From contig DASYGT010000054.1 in assembly GCA_035999365.1 (NCBI GenBank), forward strand, positions 18,102-82,101: a stretch of DNA of 64,000 nucleotides, in the 5' to 3' direction. Positions 51,508-59,603 of the stretch are shown in pieces. Numbering within the stretch: the stretch's first letter is position 1; each line of letters opens with the position of its first letter. The position numbers and the translations under genes were made by a program. The notes under the pieces were generated by a model. The model ran no database searches. It worked only from the letters and a program-made list of their open reading frames with translations, and had not been told where the DNA came from. This stretch comes from DASYGT01 sp035999365 (GTDB taxonomy: Bacteria > Actinomycetota > Actinomycetes > Mycobacteriales > Jatrophihabitantaceae).

Positions 51508-52767
51508 GTGATCGACCTCAAGCTCGTCCGCGATGATCCCGACCGCGTCCGCGCATCACAACGCCTGCGCGGTGCCGACGAGTCCATGGTCGACGCCCTG
51601 CTCTCCGCCGACGACGCACGCCGATCCGCCGTGGCCCGCGCGGACTCGCTGCGGGCCGAACAGAAGACGATCGGTCGGGAGGTCGCCCAGGCCGCGGCAC
51701 ACGATCGGCCCGCCGTACTGCACCGCGCCAAGGCGCTGGCCGACGAGGTCAAGGCCGCTGAGGGGGAGCAGAGTCATGCCGACGCCGCCCTTCGTGCCGC
51801 CCACATGGGGATCGCGAACATCGTCGAAGAGGGTGTGCCACCCGGTGGCGAGGCAGACTTCGTCACTCTCGCCACGGTCGGGACGCCACCGATCGTCGCC
51901 CACCCGAAGGACCACACCGAGATCGGCGCCGCGCTGAAGGCGATCGATACCGACCGCGGCGCAAAGGTCAGCGGTGCCCGCTTCTACTTCCTCACCGGCA
52001 TCGGCGCCCAACTGGAATTCGCCCTCGTCAACCTCGCAATGCAGCAGGCAGCCGCAGCCGGCTTCATCCCGGTCATCGCGCCAGCGCTCGTGAAGCCCGA
52101 GATCATGGAGGGCACCGGCTTCCTCGGGGCGCACTCGGCCGAGGTCTACCGCCTCGCCGACGACGACCTCTACCTCGTCGGGACGTCTGAGGTCGCGCTC
52201 GCCGGCTACCACTCGAACGAGATCATCGACGCGGCCGAACTACCGCTGCGCTACGCCGGATTCTCATCCTGCTTCCGCCGCGAAGCCGGTTCGTACGGCA
52301 AGGACACGCGCGGCATCATCCGCGTGCACTGGTTCGACAAGGTCGAGATGTTCTCCTACGTGCCTGCGGACGACGCGGCAGAGGAGCATCAGCGGCTGCT
52401 CGCGTGGGAGCGCGAGTTCATGGACAAGCTCGAACTGGCCTATCGCGTCATCGACGTCGCAGCCGGAGACCTCGGCACATCGGCCGCGCGCAAGTTCGAC
52501 ATCGAGGCGTGGTTCCCGTCGCAGCAGGCTTATCGCGAGCTGACGTCGACGTCCAACTGCACGACGTTCCAGGCGCGACGGCTCAACATCCGCACGCGCG
52601 GGGCGCACGGCAACGAGCCGGTGGCCACCCTGAACGGCACCCTGTGTGCGATCGCCCGGACGATCGCCTGCCTGCTCGATCACCACCAGCAGCCCGACGG
52701 TTCGGTCTATGTGCCGGCTGCGTTGCGGCCACTTCTCGACGGGCGTGAGGTGCTCAGCGCACCGTGA
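51508..52767 (+). CDS. serS: Seryl-tRNA synthetase
   Basis: A 419-residue class II aminoacyl-tRNA synthetase that charges tRNA-Ser. The N-terminal coiled coil (about 25-105, helix with RAEQKTIGREVAQAAAHD...) contacts the tRNA. Motif 2 is FRREAGSYGKDTRGIIRVHWFDKVEMF and motif 3 is NGTLCAIARTIACLLDHHQQPDGSVYVPAALRP. Length is standard (about 420). GTG start at 51508. Its stop overlaps the HAD phosphatase start by 4 bases (GTGA). Confidence 0.97.
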   Translation: MIDLKLVRDDPDRVRASQRLRGADESMVDALLSADDARRSAVARADSLRAEQKTIGREVAQAAAHDRPAVLHRAKALADEVKAAEGEQSHADAALRAAHMGIANIVEEGVPPGGEADFVTLATVGTPPIVAHPKDHTEIGAALKAIDTDRGAKVSGARFYFLTGIGAQLEFALVNLAMQQAAAAGFIPVIAPALVKPEIMEGTGFLGAHSAEVYRLADDDLYLVGTSEVALAGYHSNEIIDAAELPLRYAGFSSCFRREAGSYGKDTRGIIRVHWFDKVEMFSYVPADDAAEEHQRLLAWEREFMDKLELAYRVIDVAAGDLGTSAARKFDIEAWFPSQQAYRELTSTSNCTTFQARRLNIRTRGAHGNEPVATLNGTLCAIARTIACLLDHHQQPDGSVYVPAALRPLLDGREVLSAP

Positions 52768-53597
52768 GCACTGCGCGCACGGCGGTGCGCATGATCGCCA
52801 CAGATCTCGACGGCACGCTCCTGCGCACGGACGGATCGGTATCGGCGCGCAGCAGGGCGGCGGTCGAGGCCGCAGCAGCTGCCGGACTGGTCGTCGTGTT
52901 CGTCACCGGCCGCCCACCTCGGTGGTTGACCGAGGTGGCCGACGCCACGGGGCATACCGGGATCGCCGTTGCCGCGAACGGCGCCGTGTTGTACGACCTG
53001 CACGCCGAGCGCATGCTCTGTGCCCACACGATGTCGCCGCCGCACCTGCGCGAACTGACCGGCGAGCTGCGCCGTGCCTTCCCGCTTGTCCAATTCGCTG
53101 TCGAATACGGCGATGGCTTCGGCGCCGAGCCCGAATACGTGCACGACTGGCAGATCAACCCGCGGCTCAACAGCCAGGGTCGGCCGATGACGCCTCCTGT
53201 CACGAGCGATCTCGCGACGATCATCGCCAAGCCCGCGGTGAAACTGCTCGCCAAGGACCGCGGCGCAGATGTCGACGCCTTCGTCGCCTCGGCAGACGCG
53301 CTGCTCCTCGGCCGTGCGACCGTCACTCATTCCTCGTCGTTCGGGCTGCTCGAGATCGCCGCCCCGGGCGTCACCAAGGCGACCGGGCTCGCAGAGGTTG
53401 CCGCGTCCCACGGAATTGCCGCCGAGCAGATCGTCGCGATCGGTGACATGCCCAACGACGTGTCGATGCTCGCGTGGGCCGGGCGGTCGTACGCCGTGGC
53501 CAACGCCCATCCCGCAGCGCGAGCGGCCGCCGACGAGACGATCGGATCGAACGACGACGACGCCGTCGCCATCGTGATCGAGTCGCTGCTCGCCTGA
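52764..53597 (+). CDS. HAD-superfamily hydrolase (Cof-type phosphatase)
   Basis: A 277-residue HAD phosphatase with motif I DLDGTLLRTDG (catalytic Asp14 and Asp16), motif II VFVTGRPP, the class IIB cap, the motif III Lys in TVTHSSSFGLLEIAAPGVTKATGLAEVA, and motif IV GDMPNDVSML. Cof-type enzymes dephosphorylate sugar or cofactor phosphates in the cytosol. The start GTG overlaps the serS stop by 4 bases. A GTG nearer the DxDGT motif is an alternative start. Translational coupling to serS is conserved in other Actinobacteria. Confidence 0.94.
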   Translation: MSTARTAVRMIATDLDGTLLRTDGSVSARSRAAVEAAAAAGLVVVFVTGRPPRWLTEVADATGHTGIAVAANGAVLYDLHAERMLCAHTMSPPHLRELTGELRRAFPLVQFAVEYGDGFGAEPEYVHDWQINPRLNSQGRPMTPPVTSDLATIIAKPAVKLLAKDRGADVDAFVASADALLLGRATVTHSSSFGLLEIAAPGVTKATGLAEVAASHGIAAEQIVAIGDMPNDVSMLAWAGRSYAVANAHPAARAAADETIGSNDDDAVAIVIESLLA

Positions 53598-53609
53598 CGT
53601 CCTCCGCCG

Positions 53610-55052
53610 TCAGCGCAGGGCTGCGCGGTGGATCTTCCCCGTCGTCGTCTTGGGCAGCGCGTCGACAAACGTCACGCGGCGCGGGTACTTGTACGGCGCG
53701 GTTTCGCGTCGAACGTGCGCCTGCAGATCTGCCGCCAGGGCGTCCGACGCGGTGAAACCGGGGGCCAGCACGACGTAAGCGGCGACGATCTGGCCGCGGG
53801 CGGCGTCGGCAACCCCGACGACGGCAACCTCCCGGACGGCGGGGTGATCGAGCAACGTTGATTCAACCTCGACCGGTCCGATCCGGTATCCGGCGCTCAC
53901 GATCACATCGTCGGCGCGCGATTCGAAGTAGAGCCATCCGTCGTCGTCCTGCCGAACCTCGTCGCCCGTACCCCAACGTCCAGTCGGAGCAGGGTCGCCC
54001 GCGTAGCCGAGGAAGAAGGTTGGGACGGTTTTGGGGTCCACGGTCAGCTGTCCATCGATGACGGCGACATCGATTCCGGTCAGCGGACGACCCATCGACC
54101 CGGGGGGCGGAATATCGCCGGGGCGGACTCCGACCAGATGGCCGGTCTCGGTTTGCCCATAACCGTCGGCGATCGTGAGTCCGGTGTGCTCACGCCATGC
54201 GTCGATGACCGCGACGCCGGGAGCCTCGCCGGCGGTGATCAGCCTGCGCGCCGTCGGGCCTACGGCCGGCGTCGTGTGTGCTGCGATCAACCGGTACTCG
54301 GTCGGAGCCATGCAGAGCACGTTCACGCCCTCACGACGGATCGTGTCCAGGCGCTCGTCCGGATCGAACCGGCGATCCTGCAGGAGGGCGTGCGCGCCGC
54401 ACAGCCACGGCGCGAGGAAGGTGTTGCGCGCCGACTTCGACCATCCAGGCGCCGCGGTCGACCAGACCAGCTCGCCTGGCCTCGCCGCCATCCATTCGGT
54501 CGCTTGGAGCCGCTGTCCCCACACGTAGCGCTGCCCGTGGACCACCATCTTGGGATAGCCACTCGTCCCCGAGGTGAACAGAACGAACGCCGGGTCGTGC
54601 GCATCGAGACTCGCGGGCGCCGGCGCCTCGCCCGTCGGGAACGGCACGCCGTCTCCGACGATCACGACTCGACAGTCCGGCGCGGCGGCGGACAGCTGAG
54701 CGAGATTGCGCTCGTCACACACGGCCAGATCCGGACGCGCCTGCGCCAGCCGCAGGCCGAGGTCTTTCGCGCGAAGCTGCTCGCTGCACGGCATCGCAGC
54801 CGCCCCGAGATGCAGGCAGGCGAGGATGCTGAGCACGTATTCGACGCGGTTCCCGACGAGCAGGAGCACCGTCGAATCGCGCCGCACACCAAGGGCGTGG
54901 AAGTGCGCCGCAAATCCGTCCGAGGCGGCGAGCAGCGCGCCGAATGTCCACTCCTGCCGGATGCCGTCGGCCGACAGCGTGATCAGCGCGGGGTCGTCGG
55001 GGGCGCGGGCGCCGACGAAGTCACGGACGACGTTGCGCCCGCCACGGTCCAC
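53610..55052 (-). CDS. AMP-forming acyl-CoA synthetase
   Basis: A 480-residue adenylate-forming enzyme. Phosphate-binding motif FVLFTSGTSGYPKMV at residues 157-171, A5 segment GYGQTETGHLVGVRP, STAAPGWSKSARNTF, DEVRQDDDGWLYFESRADDVIVSAGYRIGPVEVE and the catalytic lysine in PKTTTGKIHRAALR at the end. The pattern resembles medium-chain (ACSM-type) acyl-CoA synthetases. The substrate is not predictable. Its GTG start lies 9 bp beyond the 3' end of the proteasome-activator gene on the same strand, so it is probably co-transcribed with it. Confidence 0.9.
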   Translation of the reverse strand: MDRGGRNVVRDFVGARAPDDPALITLSADGIRQEWTFGALLAASDGFAAHFHALGVRRDSTVLLLVGNRVEYVLSILACLHLGAAAMPCSEQLRAKDLGLRLAQARPDLAVCDERNLAQLSAAAPDCRVVIVGDGVPFPTGEAPAPASLDAHDPAFVLFTSGTSGYPKMVVHGQRYVWGQRLQATEWMAARPGELVWSTAAPGWSKSARNTFLAPWLCGAHALLQDRRFDPDERLDTIRREGVNVLCMAPTEYRLIAAHTTPAVGPTARRLITAGEAPGVAVIDAWREHTGLTIADGYGQTETGHLVGVRPGDIPPPGSMGRPLTGIDVAVIDGQLTVDPKTVPTFFLGYAGDPAPTGRWGTGDEVRQDDDGWLYFESRADDVIVSAGYRIGPVEVESTLLDHPAVREVAVVGVADAARGQIVAAYVVLAPGFTASDALAADLQAHVRRETAPYKYPRRVTFVDALPKTTTGKIHRAALR

Positions 55053-55061
55053 AGGGCCCTG

Positions 55062-55670
55062 CTACAGGTACTGGCCGGTGCCGGGACCTCCGGCCGATTC
55101 ATCGTCAGGGCCCATACGGCCGCCGGGGATGATGATCTGTCCCCCAGGACCCATGATCGCCCGCTGCTCGCCCGAACCTCCCGGCAGAGCGCGCCCCCGC
55201 ATTTGTTCGAGCTGGGCGCGGGCAGCCATCTGCTGTGCGAACAGCGCCGTCTGGATCCCGTGGAACAGCCCTTCGAGCCAGCCCACGAGCTGCGCCTGGG
55301 CAATCCGGAGTTCGGCCTCGGAGGGCACTCCTGTGCCGAACGGCAGTGTCAGCCGGTCGAGCTCGTCGCGCAGATCCGGCGACAACCCCTGCTCGAGTTC
55401 CTTGATCGAGGATTCGTGGATCTCGCGTAGTCGCTGGCGCCCGGCCTCGTCCAACGGAGCAGCCCTGACCTCCTCCAGCAATTGCTTGATCATGGTGCCG
55501 ATCCGCATCACCTTGGCGGGCTGCTCGACGCTGCCCGTAATGTCGTCCTCGACACTTTCGACATCGCCCCCGTCCGTGCCGGGGTTGGGCGTGGTGACGA
55601 CGTCCGCGAGAGCGGCGTCATCCTCCGTTGCGGACGGGCTTCCTGCGGGGTGCTGGGGATTCTCGGTCAC
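55062..55670 (-). CDS. bpa: Bacterial proteasome activator (Bpa/PafE)
   Basis: A 202-residue protein of the Bpa (PafE) family, an ATP-independent ring activator of the actinobacterial 20S proteasome. The central helices contain VMRIGTMIKQLLEEVRAAPLDEAGRQRLREIHESSIKELEQGLSPDLRDELDRLTLPF and IAQAQLVGWLEGLFHGIQTALFAQQMAARAQLEQMR. The last residues are GQYL, the motif that docks into the proteasome alpha ring. The GTG at 55670 is chosen because upstream codons have no similarity. Its order with the PLP-fold gene and the quinone oxidoreductase parallels M. tuberculosis Rv3777-Rv3780, where Rv3780 is Bpa. It implies a proteasome in this organism. Confidence 0.95.
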   Translation of the reverse strand: MTENPQHPAGSPSATEDDAALADVVTTPNPGTDGGDVESVEDDITGSVEQPAKVMRIGTMIKQLLEEVRAAPLDEAGRQRLREIHESSIKELEQGLSPDLRDELDRLTLPFGTGVPSEAELRIAQAQLVGWLEGLFHGIQTALFAQQMAARAQLEQMRGRALPGGSGEQRAIMGPGGQIIIPGGRMGPDDESAGGPGTGQYL

Positions 55671-55724
55671 GCGACCAGTCTTCCTCAGGGCGGAACGGCA
55701 CGACAACGCACGGGGGTCGGGCGC

Positions 55725-56930
55725 ATGCCAGTAGTCAGTTTCGACGTGGCTCGACTGCGCGGGCTGTATCCCACCGCCGGCACCGCCACAGCGCACCTCG
55801 ATGGTGCGTTCAGCGCGCTACATCCGGAGTCCGTGATCCGGGCGATCATCTCGACACTGCGTTCGTCGCCATCGCAACCGGGATCCGCGTCCGACCGTTC
55901 CCGCCGCTCTGGTCACAGCGTGCAGCAGGCACGGCAAGCGGTCGCGGATCTCGTCGGCGTGCGTGCCGACGACGTCGTCCTCGGACACAGCGCGTCGACG
56001 CTGATGCTGCGCTTCGCGACGCTGCTCGCCCGAGATTGGCAGCTGGGCGACGAGGTCGTGCTCAGCCGGTTGGACACGGACCTCACGGTGCGTGCCTGGC
56101 TACGGGCGGCGCGGGGCTCGGCAGCGGTCGCACGCTGGGCCGAGGTCGATGTCGAGACGGGCGAGTTGCCCGCCTGGCAATACGCGGGCGGCCTGATCAA
56201 CGAACGGACCCGTGTCGTCAACGTTCCGCTGGCAAATCCCGCCACCGGCACCGTGCCGAACGTGCGGGCGATCGCCGATCTGGCGCATGCCTACGATGCC
56301 TTGGTGGTGGTCGACGCCGGACCGGCGTTCCCACACATGCCGATCGATGTCGAGGCACTCGGTGCCGACTTGATGACGATCTCGGCCACGACCTTCGGCG
56401 GACCGACCGTCGCCGCCATGGTCGCTGCTCCTGGCGTCCTCGATCGGCTGGACGAGGATCCACGGCTGCCGATCCCGCAACGGTTCGAGTTCGGCCCACT
56501 GCCCGTCGAACTTCTCGACGGTCTGACGGCGGCGGTAGATCACCTGGCGGGGCTCGATGAGTGGGCCAGCGGCACACGGCGCGAACGGATCCTCGCCTCG
56601 CTCACTGCCGCCGGTGCCTACGAACGATGGCTCTACGACATCCTCGATCAGGGCCTGCGTTCCATTCCGGGCGTGACCGTGCTCGGTACTGCCACCGAAC
56701 GGCTTCCCATGGCGGCGTTCGCGGTGGCCGGTTACGAGCCGACACAGGTCGGCGAATACCTGCAGCAACGCGGCATCTCGGTGTGGACAGGAGCGTCCGG
56801 AGTCACCGAGTTGTTGTCAGCATTCGGCGCAGACGAATTCGGCGGTGCGGCATTCGTCGGTGTCATGCCACACACGGCGATCCGCGAAGTGCACCTGCTG
56901 CTCGAGGCTTTGGACGCGTTGTCGGGTTGA
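55725..56930 (+). CDS. Class V aminotransferase/cysteine desulfurase-like protein lacking the PLP lysine
   Basis: A 401-residue protein of the cysteine desulfurase-like fold: FDVARLRGLYPTAGTATAHLDGAFSALHPESVI at the start, VLGHSASTLMLRFATLLARDWQLGDEVVLSRLD, VDIDVEALGADLMTISATTFGGPTVAAMVAA, and an end domain RGISVWTGASG...LLEALDALSG. Where active family members have the SAHK lysine that holds PLP, this protein has SATTF, with Thr223 at the lysine position. A close mycobacterial relative (Rv3778c) also lacks it, so the loss is a family property and the protein may not use PLP catalytically. It is divergent from bpa (54-bp gap) and convergent with the quinone oxidoreductase. ATG at 55725. Confidence 0.82.
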   Translation: MPVVSFDVARLRGLYPTAGTATAHLDGAFSALHPESVIRAIISTLRSSPSQPGSASDRSRRSGHSVQQARQAVADLVGVRADDVVLGHSASTLMLRFATLLARDWQLGDEVVLSRLDTDLTVRAWLRAARGSAAVARWAEVDVETGELPAWQYAGGLINERTRVVNVPLANPATGTVPNVRAIADLAHAYDALVVVDAGPAFPHMPIDVEALGADLMTISATTFGGPTVAAMVAAPGVLDRLDEDPRLPIPQRFEFGPLPVELLDGLTAAVDHLAGLDEWASGTRRERILASLTAAGAYERWLYDILDQGLRSIPGVTVLGTATERLPMAAFAVAGYEPTQVGEYLQQRGISVWTGASGVTELLSAFGADEFGGAAFVGVMPHTAIREVHLLLEALDALSG

Positions 56931-56938
56931 CCTGCGCG

Positions 56939-57919
56939 TCAGGCCGAGCGCAACAGCACCTTGCCGATGTGCTCGCTCGACTCGAGCAGCCGATGCGCCT
57001 CTGCGGCGTCGTCCAGCGTCAGAATGCGATCGATGACCGGACGCACCGCGCCGGATTCGATGAGCGGCCATACGGCGTGCTGGGTCTCCGCGACGATCTC
57101 TGCCTTCTGCGCGAGCGGGCGTGATCGCAGGTTCGCGGCGTGCACGGTGCCCCGTTTCACGAGCAGCATGCCGAGATCGAGTTCGCCTTTGCGCCCCCCT
57201 TGCAGTCCGAGCACCACGAGCCGCCCGCCGAGAGCGAGAGCCAAGACGTTGCGCGGCAGGTAGGACGCACCCATGTTGTCGAGTACGACATCCACACCCG
57301 CGCCGTTCGTCTCGGCGATCACGCGCTCGGCGAAGTCCTCCTCGCGATAGTTGATCGCAACGTCGGCACCCAGGTCGCGGCAGAACCGCACCTTGCGCTC
57401 CGTCCCCGCGGTCGTGAGGACGCGTGCGCCGCGGGCGTGGGCGAGTTGGATCGCCATCGTGCCGATACCACTCGTCCCGCCATGGATCAGCGCGCTCTCG
57501 CCCGGCTGGAGCTTGCCTGCGCCGAACAGCATCGACCACACCGTGCAGGTCGCCTCGGGGAGCGCGGCGGCGTCAATGAGAGACACGCCTGCCGGGATCG
57601 GCATGAGCATGCTGGACGGCACTGCCACGAGCTCCGCATAGCCGCCGCCGGAAATCAGCGCGCACACCTGGTCTCCGACACTCCATCCAGCGACACCGTC
57701 GCCGAGCTGGTCGATCGTTCCGGAGATCTCCATGCCCAAGTACGGCGAGGCGCCGGGCGGCGGCGGGTAGTTTCCCTGCCGTTGCAGGACGTCTGCACGG
57801 TTCAGGCCGGCGGCCGCCACCCGCACGAGGACCTCTTCGGGTCCGACATGGGGAGCGGGCACCTCCTGCACCTGCAGCACTTCAGGTTCGCCGGGTTCGG
57901 TGATCACGACTGCGCGCAC
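56939..57919 (-). CDS. NADPH:quinone oxidoreductase-like (zinc-independent MDR family)
   Basis: A 326-residue medium-chain dehydrogenase/reductase of the quinone-oxidoreductase (Qor) type. The N-terminal domain begins MRAVVITEPGEPEVLQ with GLNRADVLQRQGNYPPPPGA; the Rossmann motif ALIHGGTSGIGTMAIQLAHARGARVLTT binds NADPH, and the dimerisation and NADPH-specific segments NYREEDF and VVLGLQGGRK follow. No zinc-ligand cysteines occur at the catalytic position, as in Qor. The physiological substrate is unknown. Its stop is 8 bp from the stop of the convergent PLP-fold gene; its start is 132 bp from hutH. Confidence 0.92.
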   Translation of the reverse strand: MRAVVITEPGEPEVLQVQEVPAPHVGPEEVLVRVAAAGLNRADVLQRQGNYPPPPGASPYLGMEISGTIDQLGDGVAGWSVGDQVCALISGGGYAELVAVPSSMLMPIPAGVSLIDAAALPEATCTVWSMLFGAGKLQPGESALIHGGTSGIGTMAIQLAHARGARVLTTAGTERKVRFCRDLGADVAINYREEDFAERVIAETNGAGVDVVLDNMGASYLPRNVLALALGGRLVVLGLQGGRKGELDLGMLLVKRGTVHAANLRSRPLAQKAEIVAETQHAVWPLIESGAVRPVIDRILTLDDAAEAHRLLESSEHIGKVLLRSA

Positions 57920-58051
57920 CTGCCGACCGTAGCGTCCTGGTGCTACCCGCCAGCGCGAGGGCGACGACCTACCCCTGGAAGCCTGTCTGGGATCTCAGAC
58001 TCCTCCGGAGCGCGCTGGCGCAGTCTCACTACCTGCGCGCAGAGTTGCGGC

Positions 58052-59590
58052 ATGCCGAAAGTGCTCGTCGACACGGGGCCCTTGTCAGAGGCCGACGTCG
58101 TTGCCGTGGCGCGCGAGGGTTCCGGCGTCGTCCTCACAGACGCCGCCCTCGATGCCATTGCCCGCTCGCGCACCATCGTCGACGAGCTCGCCGGCGACAC
58201 GGCCCCTCACTACGGCATTTCGACCGGGTTCGGCGCGCTTGCCACCAAGCACATCCCCGCGGCGCGGCGGATGACACTGCAGCAGTCGCTGATCCGTTCA
58301 CACGCGGCCGGCTCCGGTCCGGAGGTCGAGCGCGAGGTCGTGCGGGCGATGATGCTGTTGCGATTGTCGACGCTCGCCACCGGGCACACGGGGGTTCGTC
58401 CGGAGACAGCGCAGGCCCTCGCGGCGCTGCTCGATCGCGGAATCACGCCGGTCGTCCACGAGTACGGATCGCTCGGCTGCTCCGGTGATCTTGCTCCGCT
58501 GGCGCATGTCGCCCTGGCCTTGATCGGCGAGGGACGCGTGCGCGACCACGAAGGCCGTATGGGGGAGGCGTCGGACGTCCTCGCGCGACATGACCTCACG
58601 CCGCTGAACCTGGTCGAGAAGGAGGGCCTTGCCCTCATCAACGGCACCGATGGGATGCTCGGCCAGCTTCTGCTCGCCGCGCACGACCTTGACTTGCTGC
58701 TGCGCACCGCTGACGTCGCGGCAGCAATGAGCGTGGAGGCGATGCTCGGCACCGCACGGGTGTTCGCTGCGGACCTGCACGCCTTGCGCCCGCAGCCTGG
58801 CCAGGCCGTCGCTGCAGCGAACATGCGGGACCTGCTGGCGGGTTCGCCTATCGTCGCGTCACACGACGGCCCAGATTGCACCTACGTGCAAGACGCCTAT
58901 TCAATGCGCTGCGCACCGCAGGTCGCCGGCGCCGCCCGCGACACCCTCGCCCACGCGCGCAGCGTCGCGGCGAACGAGCTGGCATCGGCGATCGACAACC
59001 CGGTGGTCGTCGACGACCGGGTCGAGTCCAACGGGAACTTTCATGGCGCCCCGGTTGCCTACGTGCTCGATTTTCTCGCGATCCCCGCGGCCGATGTCGC
59101 GTCGATGAGCGAGCGACGCACCGACCGCATGCTCGATGCAGCCCGGTCCCGTGGTCTGCCGCCGTTCCTGGCCGATGATCCCGGCGTCGACTCCGGGCAC
59201 ATGATCGCGCAGTACACGCAGGCGGCACTCGTGTCGGAGATGAAGCGGCTCGCGGTGCCTGCGAGCGTCGACTCGATCCCGTCCAGCGCGATGCAGGAGG
59301 ACCACGTGTCGATGGGCTGGTCGGCCGCCCGGAAGCTGCGCCGTTCCGTCGATGCGTTGACGCGTGTGCTGGCGATCGAAGTGCTCACGGCTGCACGTGC
59401 GCTCGACATGCGGGCACCGCTGAGCCCGGGACCCGCCACTGGCGCGGTTGTCGCCGCGCTGCGCGGCACTGTCGAGGGCGCCGGCCCGGACCGGTTCCTG
59501 GCGCCCGAGATCGAGGCCGCCGTCGAGTTCGTCCGTACCGGCGCCGCCGTCGCAGCGGCAGACCAGCAACTGCGCAGCCCCTTGCGATGA
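58052..59590 (+). CDS. hutH: Histidine ammonia-lyase
   Basis: A 512-residue enzyme that removes ammonia from histidine to give urocanate, the first step of histidine catabolism. The autocatalytic MIO prosthetic group forms from residues Cys143-Ser144-Gly145 in the segment GCSGDLAPLAH; the usual triad is Ala-Ser-Gly, so the first residue differs. Other hallmarks: GISTGFG near residue 51, SNGNFHGAPVAYVLD, SRGLPPFLADDPGVDSGHMIAQYT and the motif MQEDHVSMGWSAARKL. The ATG at 58052 is chosen by homology. Upstream gene is divergent (132 bp); hutU follows after 13 bp. No regulator gene lies next to it. Confidence 0.96.
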   Translation: MPKVLVDTGPLSEADVVAVAREGSGVVLTDAALDAIARSRTIVDELAGDTAPHYGISTGFGALATKHIPAARRMTLQQSLIRSHAAGSGPEVEREVVRAMMLLRLSTLATGHTGVRPETAQALAALLDRGITPVVHEYGSLGCSGDLAPLAHVALALIGEGRVRDHEGRMGEASDVLARHDLTPLNLVEKEGLALINGTDGMLGQLLLAAHDLDLLLRTADVAAAMSVEAMLGTARVFAADLHALRPQPGQAVAAANMRDLLAGSPIVASHDGPDCTYVQDAYSMRCAPQVAGAARDTLAHARSVAANELASAIDNPVVVDDRVESNGNFHGAPVAYVLDFLAIPAADVASMSERRTDRMLDAARSRGLPPFLADDPGVDSGHMIAQYTQAALVSEMKRLAVPASVDSIPSSAMQEDHVSMGWSAARKLRRSVDALTRVLAIEVLTAARALDMRAPLSPGPATGAVVAALRGTVEGAGPDRFLAPEIEAAVEFVRTGAAVAAADQQLRSPLR

Positions 59591-59603
59591 GAGGACACCC
59601 ACG

